This document shows, one piece after another, positions 35,410 to 48,000 of a stretch of 64,000 nt of DNA; positions within the stretch are counted from its first letter, which is position 1, and each line of letters starts with the position of its first letter. The DNA comes from Paramacrobiotus metropolitanus (lineage: Eukaryota > Tardigrada > Eutardigrada > Parachela > Macrobiotidae). The DNA lies in assembly GCF_019649055.1 (NCBI RefSeq), contig NW_026570360.1, positions 245,211 to 309,210 of the forward strand, in the 5' to 3' direction. The position numbers were made by a program, and so were the translations under genes. The notes beneath the pieces were generated by a model. The model was not told the DNA's origin and made no database searches. It saw only the letters and a program-made list of their open reading frames with translations.

Positions 35410-38148
35410 TCAATGACTCTGATGGCGGGGCCTCCTTTCCTGCTCCATCTGGTCAGTCTGCCACCGATTGATCCTCTCTTCATTAATCTGTGTCTTGGAC
35501 AGACTCCTCACCAAGTCGGTCTGATCGAACCCGGCATTTTCATCGGGAATACCGATAACCGTACTGGGCGAATCTGAGACAAACCGATCCGCCACCGAAC
35601 AATCACTAGATACCGAAGTTGAATTTCCGTACCACTCCATCGTCTGCGTTTCTTGGTCTGTTTTCAATGGCTTCTTACTACTACTGTGTTTTTTGCCCAC
35701 CCGTAAATGATGTCCGGCCTTCCGGACCGGCCGACGATGGCGATGATCATACAGTCCCGACTCGCTGTGGCTGATATGCAAATCCAGTGCCTCTACGGTC
35801 TCGCTGTGAATCGGGCGATAACGGTGTATACCCAATCCCTCAGAATGTTTCCGCTCATAACTCATGGCAATGCCATCACCATCCAGTGAATGCGCCACAC
35901 CGGGAACCGGCGATGCATCCTGACGATCGTGTTCTTTGCGCAGTTCATCAAATGCTGCACTGAATTGGAGATTACGGATTGCCAGGATAGCCCACTGCTG
36001 TATGTAGGGGTTACGGTAGTCGATGCGGGCATTCTCCTTGAGATGCTGGAGAAGATTACGCTCTGCAGCGCGCTTCTCTAGATCAGGGTTATTATAGACC
36101 AGATTGGCCAGGAGACGAAGAAGTCTGCTTTTTAAGCCACGAGCCGGGGTAATGAGATCCTGGGGTTTGACATCGGCCAACTTTTCAACGGGAGAGAATT
36201 GGTTGGGTGCCGCCTTTCCGGCAGTGTCCACTTCGATAAAAGCGTCTAAAACAATCACAGCTCAATCGATTAACTTATCATAACTTAAAGTTAATATATG
36301 TTAGGTTATTTATTTGTCTGTGGTACTCCACATCCTGACAAACTCTGTATGTTAAAAAGACAACATACAGCTGTGCGATGGCGGCATTACCTATAGTGCA
36401 ATCAAGTAGAGCAGCGCTATCCACAAATGCTTTTCGTGATTCTTCACTGGATGTGACGTTACCGAGCATATCCAAAGTTTTCAACACCAGTTCACATTCC
36501 TGCAACAGCAGAACCAATTTAATAACCCACGCGAAAGACGGCTAACCAAAGATAAAAAAAATACCTCATCCGCCTGCGTGCTAATATCTTTCAACCGCAT
36601 CAAACATCGTGAACTTGTAATAAATTCATGCGCAATTTTCTCTGGCCAGAATTGTGGAATACATGGACTTGTGCCGCGACCATTCAACGTAAACATGCTG
36701 CTGAGTAAATCCAATATTGCACACCTACAAGAATATAGCTCTTAACTAAATTACGTAAAGCTTTAGCTAAAATGGTTATGAACTAACTATTTATCAAATT
36801 CAAACAAATTATTATCGCAAATTTTTAAAAGTCACCAGGCGTTAAATTAGAAATGATTTTGGTCCCACTCACTTTGCGCTTAATGGCAATAAATCGAAAT
36901 CCCGTTGAGCCACCAACGGGCACTGAAGAAGGTAACCAGCCAAATCAAATACTGCTTCAAATGCGACCATGGAATCTTCCCGTGCTCCAAACACAGAAAT
37001 GCGTTCAAATATCCGTGCCGCATAGCCGCGATCCACGATCTGCTCAATGCGTTGCTCCGTGGCACAATTGACAATGGCCGCGGAAATATAATTTAAGAGT
37101 TTGTCTTCCTCCAAGATAATGAGAGATCTTAAAAACGCACAGAAAATGTGATCTCCAAGCTCCAAAGTGGAAAATCCCAACGAAAGCTCAAAAACACTCA
37201 CCCAATTACTTCGAAGAATTCCGACCATACCACGTTTTGTATCTCCGGATCCTGTCGGACACAGTTGGCTATCACCTGGACTCCACAGGCCATGGAATCT
37301 CGAACTGTCACTGTTATAACAGAAAAAAAAACGTAAAATAATTAAAAATTTGGGCATGAAACATAAAATGAACTTTAACAGACACCAGCTATCCAAATAA
37401 AGTAAAGTGCAAGCTCGGGTACACTACTTGACAGCACAACTGAAGCATTAAAACACAACCAAAATCTCTATCCACCCTTGGCTTAAAAGGTAACGCGCTT
37501 AACACAGCCGTAGCACTTTCCTTGATAACAGTCAAACTAAACCGTTGTTTAAGAAAAGCAGCAGAATTAATTATCTCCTCACGTATACCGGTAGGCCAAT
37601 ACTTAACCTGGCATTTCTTCGCCACTACACTACACCCTCCTCCATTACAAAACAACACTATTTACTTAGCTCAACATTTCAGTAGGGATCCAAACATGTG
37701 CCAGTGGCGACATAGACTAGAACAAGCTTGCTCATTGAGCTTGCTGCCAGCGGCAATATTTAACGAACCTTTTATCCACGGATCCGCGAGAGAAGGATCA
37801 ATCAGGGGAACAATTCGCTCAATTACATCGACGCCCTGGCGCAGACGCATCAGCGTAGTTTTCACGTAGGTTTCCTTTGATCTATTCGTACAGCACCCAG
37901 CTCGTGAATAACAATAGCGGAAGAACACTGCAGATTGCAATGTATTCGACTATTCGTACTTGAAATCGTAGTGGTCCGCGTTGGCTGCCAGCCAGCGATA
38001 GCAGCGGAAGAGATCGCCGAGGCACGTGAAAAACTCTTCATCACTCTCCGTGGCCGGACGCACCTGGCCGCGAATTTTTGGAGTGCACGTGCACAGTTCG
38101 TACAACTTGGAAGCAGCATCCCGAATGGTCGGCAACAAGGAGTGTATT
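35410..38148 (-). CDS. ATXN10: Ataxin-10 (armadillo-like repeat protein)
   Basis: Ataxin-10 is a helical-repeat cytoplasmic protein linked to cytokinesis, cilia and neuronal survival. In-phase exons, from 5' to 3', include 38148-37960 (ESDEEFFTCLGDLFRCYRW), 37310-37202 (ACGVQVIANCVRQDPEIQN), 37127-36873, 36724-36565 (AILDLLSSMF), 36499-36391 (LVLKTLDMLGNV) and 36245-35410. The last has the diagnostic ataxin-10 C-terminal block, GLKSRLLRLLANLVYNNPDL then WAILAIRNLQFS. A Ser/His/Arg-rich tail of about 150 residues follows, longer than in vertebrates. Between 37930 and 37330 more coding-looking frames exist (e.g. VDVIERIVPLIDP), but I could not join them in phase. The start codon lies upstream of 38148 and was not found. 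A 24-base exon near 38220 may precede. Confidence 0.8.
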
Positions 38149-38233
38149 CTGCTCGCACGAAGGGAAAAGAATCAATTTTCGACAATCCAGTTTAGGTTAC
38201 CTCTTGATCAGGTGTTCGAGCAAGCTGCACCTT

Positions 38234-38678
38234 TTACCTCGCTTCGTCTTTCGGTATGGAAGAGCGGCGGTAGAATTTCTGCATTTTCTTCACGGTGTTG
38301 CGATGGATGTAATCCAGGCTATTCCCACTGGGCTGCGAGAAGGACCGAACAAAACGTGGTTCTGTGATCGTTCCAGTGCGAGCCGTGAAGCCATCATTCA
38401 GCAGCCCCGGCGGCTGCGAATTATCTTCTTGACTGCAAAGACTTTGGATTATGACACAAAATATCGATCAGTTCACGGGGATTTATGAGGAGCGAAGAGT
38501 TTACTTCAAGTCGGCCATTCAAGGCCAAATTAGCGACAAACTGACGTCGACGTGCGTGGTGGCAGGCAGGCTTCGCAGATGATGCTTTCTCGTTTCTCTC
38601 AGACTGGCCACTAGTGCCACACGATAAGGAACTGAGTTCTTCTGTAGTATCGTATAAATTACAGCACCCATAAATCAT
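38234..38678 (-). CDS. Small unknown protein, two exons
   Basis: Exon 38678-38505 (ATG start) and exon 38413-38234 join in phase with a GTAAAC donor and a TTCGCAG acceptor, giving 117 residues. The second exon is basic and Ser/Arg-rich (LDYIHRNTVKKMQKFYRRSS) and ends with TAA at 38234. The same bases form an AG-GTAAAA donor, so the frame could instead be spliced onto the ataxin-10 exon at 38148, since the phase fits. It may therefore be an ataxin-10 N-terminal extension rather than a separate gene. No domain was recognised. Confidence 0.4.
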
Positions 38679-40450
38679 ACGGATAGTGATTATTATTCAC
38701 TTGAAACAAGTTACCAGTTATTCAAAATTTAATTTTATGCAAAATAAAAAAATTATACAGTGCAGTGTGATTAAATTTTCGCCAGTGTAAAGTCGCTTAC
38801 TACTTGTTGGAGTAGTAAAGGTTTACTGGTAGTGCGGCCGCCTTTGAAGAAAGAGCGGTGAAATTTTATTTACGTTACCTATTGAACTTGGTAACTTGTC
38901 GATCGGCCCCCTTGGAACGTCTTCGTGACTGCTTTAAAATGGTGCTTTCTCCAATTAAAGACCAATTTTCTCCAAATCATTCTCCAGTTAATTTTTAGTT
39001 TTAAATTTTCCCCAAAGAAAGGGAATGGTATGAAGGATTTTTAATTAAAGAAATAAATTGAATGATTATAAAGCATTGTACCTTCCGTTGCCATTTGGCA
39101 TTCCGGTTTCTTTGAGTCAAGCACAAAAATTAGTGAAATTGTTAAAAAAGCCCTTGCAGAAAAGCTCCAGTACTAACGATAAACACAGAACGATGCTAAA
39201 GGGCCATTATGTACCCTAAAAATTGAGTAACCGCATATATAATAATTATAAGTGATAAATATTATAATTTAATTCTTGTATGTACAACCACTGTTTGTAC
39301 TATTGTAGTTACGTAATCAGTGACTTACTACATCTGTAATATAGTCTACATAGCAAACAATGAATTAATTCGACAAGTTGGCTAACAGGCACCGCATATC
39401 ATTAAAACGGAAATAACAATACTAAATTATAGTTAAGCTATTTTTATCAAGGGTAAAATGGCAGAAGAACATATAGTAGTAGTCTAGTTGGTAGTAGTAG
39501 TCTAATAGATTGGTAGTCTAGCTCGCATTTGTGTTCTGCTGCATTATATTTTATTTCCTAAAAAGATTGTCGCTGTCTGGTATCTCTGAAGTAGTGCTTT
39601 TTCGAATTGCAAGTATGCAGGGTATTTTCTGAGCAACCATCTCCGACCGGAATAAGGTGATTTAAGATCGTACAATAAAATAGAATGATACTTAGTTAAA
39701 TACTCGGACTGGTAGTGCTATGATGTGGAGTGTGTGATATTTAACGTTAATCAAAGTAAACAACTCTATAAAATGCAAGTGTGATTAGTGTACCCTGCTA
39801 TTATTTCAGAATTTGCCAGTTTTTACGTATGCAGACTTAGGACTTAGGAGCTTACTTAGTACACTGGATAAACTGAACTTAAGTCAACGCTTTTAACTGC
39901 AACAGCCAACAGCATAAATTTATGCATAACCGACCAAGTATCGACGCAGAAAAAATATGGGAACTTCGATGTCGCTATAACGATACACCGAACATTGCAC
40001 AATACGTTTCGTGCCTGTGTGCTGTCTCGATCGTTGCCGCCCTGAGAAAGTGCCGGCGCCTTCGCTTCCAGGCCACTCTCTTTTCGCGGTGTAATCTGAT
40101 GGCGCCTAACTATCCAAAGGTTTTGACAAAATCAATTTTCCGTAAAGCGATCTGTGGATAATCAGTTTTCGAGACATTATCGACCGTGGTAATTGGCCGG
40201 CAATTAAAACTGTTTCACTCCGGAGAAACAGCGGGTGGAGAATACTGGCCGACGGAGTCTTGCAAATGGTGGATCGAAACATGCGATCTAGATAGGAGCA
40301 TTCCGCTACATAGAAAAAAGAGAGAATTTCTTGACTCATACGCGTCAGAACAAAGAAAGGACCCTGTCCAAATGGACTTTAGGTATTTCCAGGCTAGCCG
40401 ACGTCGTTTCTCGAACGATACGCCAAAGTATCGCTTCTTGGCATCAGAGG
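38679..40450. other. Intergenic, no gene seen
   Basis: This is AT-rich, with short GTAGTAGTCTA-type repeats near 39475-39525 and no coding exon. Confidence 0.45.
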
Positions 40451-40459
40451 CTATATAAG
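40451..40459 (+). promoter_or_regulatory. TATA box of the cysteine-rich gene
   Basis: CTATATAAG lies 114 bases before the ATG at 40573. It is a textbook core promoter, with a start site expected near 40480, and suits a strongly expressed secreted protein gene. Confidence 0.65.
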
Positions 40460-40572
40460 CGCACACCGCTGCAGTTTGGAATCTACGCTTTGCCTTTTAG
40501 ACATTTTGCAGCATCTAGAAATTTAGTTGTGGTTTTAGTCGTAGTTCGTAGTCGCTTCTCAGCTTCTTAGAA

Positions 40573-41520
40573 ATGAAATTCCTCGTTGTTCTCGCTGTTT
40601 TGGGCGCTGCCTTCGCCGATGAGGTCGATCCGCAACAACAGGCCCGCGCAATGATGGCCAACCGCATCCTCACGGCGGATCCCTCCACTTTCATCGACTG
40701 CCGCAACGATCCCACCAACGGATGCGCTGCCAAGCCCGGCTGGAAGTGCCAGAGCCTGATGAAGCTGTGCTCACCCGGCAATGCTCCCGCCCTGGAAGCC
40801 ACCGGTAAACATCCACTTTTGTGACCTTTACTGTGTAAACACCGGAATCATTTAAGATTCGCTATAATTATTATTATTTGCTGTTCAAGCAATCCAGATG
40901 CTTTCAGCTATCATCTTTTAGCTCGTAATATATTTTTAGTTGTGCTTCAAGACTATTATAATCAATGATACATTATCAATGCTATAACTTAAATGTTGCG
41001 TTTTCGGGTATATGCCTTTGCGATCGCGCAACAGATCGAGATCAGCAATTTCAATTTCCAAATGCTGGGTGTGATTTCGCTACTCGTTGTAAAATAGTAA
41101 TGAGTACTAATTATTTGCAGAGGGAAGCTGCAATGCCAACAGCGCCGATGTCCACAAGGAATGCAAGCCGCTGTACCGTTGCAACAAAGACAGCAAGTGC
41201 GCTTTCGTCGGTCCGCGTGCCTGTGAAGCGGAAGCTGACTGCAATGCCAATGTTGACGGTATCAGCTTCGACTGCAAGGAACTGCCCAAAAACGCACCCG
41301 GCAAACGTTGTTGGATGAAATGCAGCAGCGACAACGACTGTCACGGTTGTAAGGCTGACGGCTCCAACTGCCGGTAAGAAATCTGGGGTTTTCTCGGTCA
41401 TTACTAATGTGCGCAGCCCCTGCTGTAATTATTATTGTAATTTTTTGCAGTATTCCTGAAAACTTCCGCAAACAGATTGGCTGCTGCTCCGGCGTCTGCC
41501 AACGCAAGTCGCAGTGCTAA
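40573..41520 (+). CDS. Secreted 20-cysteine protein, three exons
   Basis: Exons 40573-40804, 41121-41373 and 41451-41520 join in phase to 184 residues. The N-terminus is a clear signal peptide (MKFLVVLAVLGAAFA). The mature protein is small, charged and disulfide-rich, with 20 cysteines: four in exon 1, twelve in exon 2 (YRCNKDSKC, CWMKCSSDNDCHGC) and four in exon 3 (GCCSGVC, then a final QC). An even cysteine number and regular spacing argue for a compact extracellular fold, but I do not recognise the family. A TATA box precedes and a polyadenylation signal follows. Codon use is GC-richer than in neighbouring genes, consistent with high expression. Confidence 0.85.
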
Positions 41521-41595
41521 ACCAATGGTCATCCGATGCAGCTTTATATAGTGTCCATTCCAGGCTACCTTTGTTACGCAATATGATAACCTTTG

Positions 41596-41601
41596 AATAA
41601 A
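41596..41601 (+). terminator. Polyadenylation signal
   Basis: AATAAA lies 76 bases after the stop codon of the cysteine-rich gene. Confidence 0.7.
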
Positions 41602-41639
41602 CCGAAATTTGCTCAAATGAAATACTGTTTTTGTCTTGT

Positions 41640-43098
41640 AAAGTGTCTAACTGGGTTTACGCGTCGTCCTTCGCATTGTAACAAGCCAATATCAGACTTC
41701 TTCGGATCAAGTGACAATTAGTTGACATGGTGGTGTTTAATAAGTAATGGGTTACTGTAATTCTTAGATGGGTGTTGTGCAGACATTTTTGGCACTCGAA
41801 ATAAAAGTCACTTGGAATTAGCAAGATGATGCCGGGGCCGGTACGGTGCATCCGGTTACAAACAGATATGCATGTTTTACGTAGAATAAACGGCACGAAA
41901 AAAATTAATCAGACTTTGTTGAAGAAAAAAAATTAATAACACACACCGAAATTAATATCACACTGAAACCTTGTTTCACCGGGCTTACATACCATTTGGT
42001 TTATGTTTCCGGCCCACATTTTTGGAAATAATTGGGCTTTATTGTATGTACTTACGATTTTTTTGATATTGGTAATAGTTTTCGACTTTTCGTCATCACT
42101 TTTTAATTTTTTTAAAAAAAGATCGGAATCTCTTTTTTTGGCGAACGAAATAGTTTGCGACAGTCCTCATTAATTTGTCTTGGTGTCTAAAAAATAATCT
42201 TGCGACAGTCACCACACTGGCCACAGGTCTGCATGAGCCTTAACCATAAGGTTGTCTAATTTTGATTCACCAGAAGTCTGGATTGTATACTTCGTACCCC
42301 AATTCGGATTATGGATGAAATCGAATACGTGTGACGCAATACATCAGCTTTTCTGGTTTTTATGCACATTAAATTTTATTTTACTGTAAATCTGGATAGG
42401 ATGTGCGTGCGGAATCAGATTGTTATGGATCAATGATGGTTAACTGCATGCAAGACATACAATAATGCAAACGACCCTTGTGTTGATTGACGATTTCAGC
42501 ACTGTTGCATGTATTATTTTTTGGTGCCGACTCATTTTTTGTTGGGTTGTGGCAGAAGGAATGTAGTCAATCTGAACTTGTCTAAGAGTCAGATTTTTCT
42601 AATGACGTGATGATTTATTTCCTACACTTTTTGATGGCAGAGATTGTTATAACGAATATCTATATACAGTATAACGATACCTGGCCAACATGCGTATCTA
42701 CCGTAGCCGATGACGTAAAACGACATCATATCGAATGTTTTCATACGATATTGCACTAGTTGCTTTACATTATTCACGCTTCTAATCGTGAATCGTGATT
42801 TACAGTTTGCATAGCGATAAGCGTAATGGTCCATTAAATTCGAACTTATACTGCATGCACACATTTGCAAAATTTTTGTTGCAGCAGTCTTGGAAGTTTA
42901 AAGCACCGCTGCTTTAGCCTGATTTTATTTAACTCCGAAGTTTGATTATAACTGTCCCGCTAACAATAACCAGCTTTTGTTTCAATCTTGTGTATATCTA
43001 ATAACATCACTCCGAAGTTTTGATGTTCTCTTTTCCTCTTGGTTACTATTTTACGGAAGTCCTAATTTGTAATCAGTAGCCCGCATCTAGTGAAGACC
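41640..43098. other. Intergenic, no gene seen
   Basis: No exon, RNA gene or clear repeat was recognised. Confidence 0.45.
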
Positions 43099-44718
43099 AT
43101 GTTGCATTCGCGTTCGGCCAGTCATTTAAAAGACCACGCTTCGTCGTTGTTTCCCTCGGCATCCGAAGAACAGCTGGATGGATTTCTCCACATCAAGTAC
43201 GAAATGCTCGACACATCCCCGATTAGCCACTTTATTCTGCGCCCATACTGGCGCGTTGTCTCATCCCGAATGCCCAACTTTCCACCGGGTATCCTGATCT
43301 TTTCCGGGTTAAGTATCATTATACTGAACGTGGTTATACTGACATTCTGCGACCCTGCGTTTGACAGTCATACTGTTCCGGTTGGAATATGGTTGCTGTG
43401 TGGAGTTTTTCACTGGGTGTCACTGACCTGCGCCGGTGTGGATGCTGCTGGACGACTGACCCGCCGCGAGGATCTGTCGCAGTCGGCGTATTTGTCGATG
43501 GAGTACATTGATCAGGCTATGGATAGCGTCAGTATTCCTATCAAGATTATCTGTCTTTTCCATCTGACGGGGGTGAATGCTAATAAAACGGGACTGTTTT
43601 CCCACCACACGGCATTTTTATTTTTCTTGTGCATTTTGGGGTTGAGTTTGTGTCGCCAGTGGCGGAACTACAATACAGGGATATTTCGCTCCTCCGCTTT
43701 GTTTGATGGTCTGGACGTGGGTTTGTGTGTGGGATTCTTCCTAAAAGCTTTGACAGCGATCTATAGCGGATATGCGCCCGGTACAGTACTTAATTTTTGG
43801 AATTATCTGAATAATTTTACTTGGCCACGTCATTTTATTTCTTAAGTTTTTCAATGATGTGTACCCGTACCCACATAAAGGCCATTTGACTACTACTGTT
43901 AACTACAGTAATTCATCCACTCCAAATCGTCAGAAATCAGGATTTTACTTTTATGTCGTATAACACTTTCTAAACAAAATTTGTCCAGTAAGAATTTTAT
44001 TAGTTTCAACAAAAGTTTACCAAAGTTTGAAAAATAAATTATAAGATTTTCTCATTTTTGTTGTGTTCGCACAAATCGAACAATTTGTTGCATTAGAAGT
44101 TAGAACTTAGAAGCTGTGCATATTAGATCGGTATGCGTTAAACAGTATTGGTTGACACAGCTTATCTAATTGTTAGGTGATCTGCCTGAATGGATGCATA
44201 CGATTTTAGCCACCATGATTCTGGGATTGATGGTTTACATTATCCGGACCACTTTCCGCCTGGCAGGGGACATCTCGCTGTCGGATATCGTCACGAACCG
44301 CACACCAGTGATTCCCTTCATTGTCATATCAGCTGTACAGTATTTTTGGTTGTCTCCTGATTATCCCGCTGTGTTTCCCTATATCTGCTGGTCAACCACG
44401 GTTGTCTACAGTCACATCGTGTCGCGTTGGATTTTGAACCAGATGAGTGACAAACCGGAAACACAATGGAATGTAATGGGTGTGCTAGTGCTGCTGACCG
44501 GTATCCTCCACATGTGTGGCTATATTCCTCCAGACCTGCGTGTGCGATGCGCTGCTGCCGTATGCATCGTTTGTACGGTGTGGCAGACTATTTATGGGAT
44601 CTGCATTCTTAACGCTCTGCTATACCGGGTATTATTGGCGATATTCGAGGCTTTTTTTCGTCATGCTGCTACATGGATGGTCTCGCTTTTTGGTAAAACT
44701 ACTAAGTCAGCAAAGTAA
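43099..44718 (+). CDS. Ethanolaminephosphotransferase-like membrane protein with degenerate motif
   Basis: Two exons (43099-43780 and 44177-44718) join in phase through a GTACAG donor and a TGTTAG acceptor to 407 residues. The N-terminus follows the SELENOI/EPT1 pattern: SEEQLDGFLHIKYEMLDTSP, then LRPYW and a membrane helix starting in FPPGILIFSG. Later blocks (WRNYNTGIF and about seven more hydrophobic segments) fit too. The family makes phosphatidylethanolamine from CDP-ethanolamine and diacylglycerol in the ER. The catalytic CDP-alcohol motif is altered: the first Asp is Ala (AGVD in place of DGVD), Ala-Arg is not conserved, the Gly before the last Asp pair is Ser, and the spacing is about five residues longer. 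Two of the later Asp (IDQAMD) and one of the first pair remain. No selenocysteine-type C-terminus is seen. Activity is doubtful. Confidence 0.75.
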
Positions 44719-45079
44719 ACGTGTTTGCTTGAGGTAAAATTTTATTTGTCTCTGGCAAAGCATGGGTTTGCTTTGCAGAGATAGAATGATACGTTTTTTG
44801 TGTGCTTGCGTTTAGTAAGTTGCACCGGTTGTGATAATACGTTCAGTTTTTTGGCTGATCTCAGACTGTTTTATATTATGCATTTTGCAAATTTTTATGA
44901 ATGCTTGTACTATGTCCAGTTCTGATGTTTAAAAACGAATTAAAGCGTGAAGTGATTGTGAGCAAAGTGCTTTTTATTCGTCCAACGTAAAAAACAGCCG
45001 TTTTTTTACCTTCGCCGTCTATACGAATTCGTTCAGTTCAGCGTAATACTACTGTTTACATATACCAGTAAAACCACAT

Positions 45080-48000
45080 TTACCGCAAAGGAATAAAGTC
45101 TGAACTTCGCGTTTTCATAACAATAATCACGATGTTGGCAACAGCCTTTCCGCTGAAAACTCCATTTGTTGTCATGCTCATTTGCATTTCCAGGTCCACT
45201 TCCTGTGGATCGAAGGCTCTCACCAGAGATATGGTTGCCTGTAACATAGCGTCGTAATTAACAGCCGAGTGCATAAGTCAACGTTGTGAAAATCTGTGCA
45301 AAACGGCCTGCCTGCGAAATGATTTTAAAAGGCTATGAATTTTCGAATGCAACCGGTGAGATGCACCAATCCGTAACGCATTAAATTCATTCAGTTTACT
45401 GCAAGGAAAATCGCTCGCAGCACCAGAAAAACTGCGGCAGTGAGTGCGGATGTGTTCGAATGCGCATTTGGCATATCTTAATATAAATTACGTGCAATAA
45501 AAATACGAGCACTAGAGTTATTACGTGTTAATAGATAAACTTACTAATATTAAGCACTGTATTTGTTGTCAAACATCTACACCCGCTTGGTGATTAAATT
45601 ACGAACCGAACCGTACCTGGTTAAAACCGGTTGAGCGCACATCGAAAAACCGTCGATCAGCTGGTTTGGAAGTCGGAACGAGCAAGCGGGTATTTTTCAA
45701 CTCCAAATTGAATTCCACGTTAGTGTGGGGCTGCTGCGGACCTCGCATTGTAAAGAGATCAATCCGGCCATTTGGCGGGAAAACGGGCTTGCTGGGAATG
45801 GCCATGAAGTTATACGAAAAGGATATTGGCTGGTGCAGGCAGGCCGAATCGCCGATCGGACACACCAGTGAACGTCTCCTACACCGGCTACAAAAACAAA
45901 TCGTAATACAGAAACCGTACTGTTTTAACATTAATAAGGTTTACAATTATTTTAAATGTAAAGGTAATGATCAGGTGCACGCTGTGACGACACATATCGA
46001 ACATTACACATATCAAATTGTGTTATAAATATGGATATCTATTCTGATTGTTGGTTATTTTTGGGGAATTACTTCTTTTGATCCTGATCCTGGATGTATC
46101 CCGGTGGACAGCGCACAGTGTGACAATGGAAGCTTCCTTCAAGGTTGGTGCAGATCTGATCCGATCGGCTGCACTGCTGCTCATCTTTGCATTCGTCGAT
46201 ATCCTGACAATTGCGGCCATCAGGCAACATACGGAAACCGGACGGACATGTACAATTATATCCCCCCGGAACGTTAATGCAGTCACCGAAACAAAGCTGG
46301 TGCGTTGTCTGTTCTTTGCATTCGTCGATATCTGCATCGAAATGAATGTTATTTTAACGATTATTTGAATAAATACATTACAAGCTAACATGACAGCGAG
46401 AAGTCCCTGTGTTCCCACCACTAACCGTCACAACTGCGGTTATCGGCGCCCAGTTTGAAGCCCGTTCGACAGGTACAGTTATAGCCGCCCCAGGTATTAA
46501 TGCATCCTTGCTGGCAGGGATTATGCTCCTCGCATTCATCGATATCTGAACCGTACACAAGACAAAATTATATTAGTCATATTACAAACAGCACTTCGTG
46601 CATAATTTTAAACAGCAGAATAAATTTTTAATTAAATTATATCAATGTACTACCGTTTCTATCAATCCGTTATGACAAAAGTAGTGCTTTCAAAGTAAAT
46701 AACAACCTTGACAATTATTATCAGCGGTCTGTCGGAATCCATCCTTGCAAATGCACCGAAAAGATCCCGGAAAGTTCTCACAATCCGCGCTCAGCACACA
46801 TGCACTAAGGCCGTAACGCTTGCATTCGTCAATGTCTAAAGTGACGCGCAATTACCGACAAAGGTCACGAACAAGGCGGTATCTCATAACAGCGTCATTA
46901 CTAATTACACCGCCAACTATAGATACAGTGTATATTCCGCAAGTTCCATTGAAATTATTCATAAAGTAATGTAATTACCTACACTACAGTAAAGTAATGT
47001 AATTACCTATGTAATTACATACAGACTCTGTAAATGTAATTACCTACACATTCTTTTCTTGAATTGTCAAATTCGAATCCCTCTACACAGGAGCAGTAGT
47101 AGCTTCCCGGGCGATTTTCGCATCGCTGCCCGCCGACGCATGTATGGGTGCCATCCGCACACTCATCCACATCATTGCAGCGTGTTCCCTCCTCGTTCAT
47201 GAGGTATCCGCCTCCGCAGTTTAGCTATAAAATAACACGAACGTGATATAATAGATGTAACGATCAGATTTCTTTCAAGATATATGTTAAAATACATTTC
47301 TGTGAATCTGTACATGTACACCAGCCACAAAAATCATCTTGGAAAGTGTAGCAAGGCTTGAAAATAGTAATACGTATGTCTCGTATACGTACCATATCTC
47401 GACACATAAACGAGCCAACGGTGTTAAAACAATCTTGATTCCTTTTGCAAGCGCCACGGGAAGCACATTCATTCACATCGCCACAGTTTCCTTCATCATT
47501 CGGCTCAAATCCCGGCGGGCAGTCAACATGAATACACTGTCCCCGCTCGTAATCCAGTCGCATTTTCTTTGGACATCGTTTCGGTGTGCAACGAAAAGAG
47601 CCTTGAGTGTTGATACATTCGTAGGCCAATCCACAATTGTGATTTCCCAGCACACATTCATCGTTATCTACCATAACACGATTCTTAAATAACCTCGTTC
47701 TCAACATACGGTACCTGTATTCTATTAATTTTTGGTATGCGCACAGTAGTTCGTAGTAGTGCAAAATGAATATTACCTAAATTTGATTTAATTAGCTTAA
47801 TCGGGGCCACCTTCCCTCCCTTTTAAAAAGACTTTAACTAGGTTCTGTTTAAACTTTTAAAATGTCGATAGTGTTCTTATGTCTTTTGGAACTAATACCT
47901 ATGCATTCCCGGCGATGAGCGTCAAATGTGTAGCCAGTACCACAACTGACCTCGCGGATACATCGGAAAGTGCCGGGTTCGTTTTCGCAGCGCATTCCAG

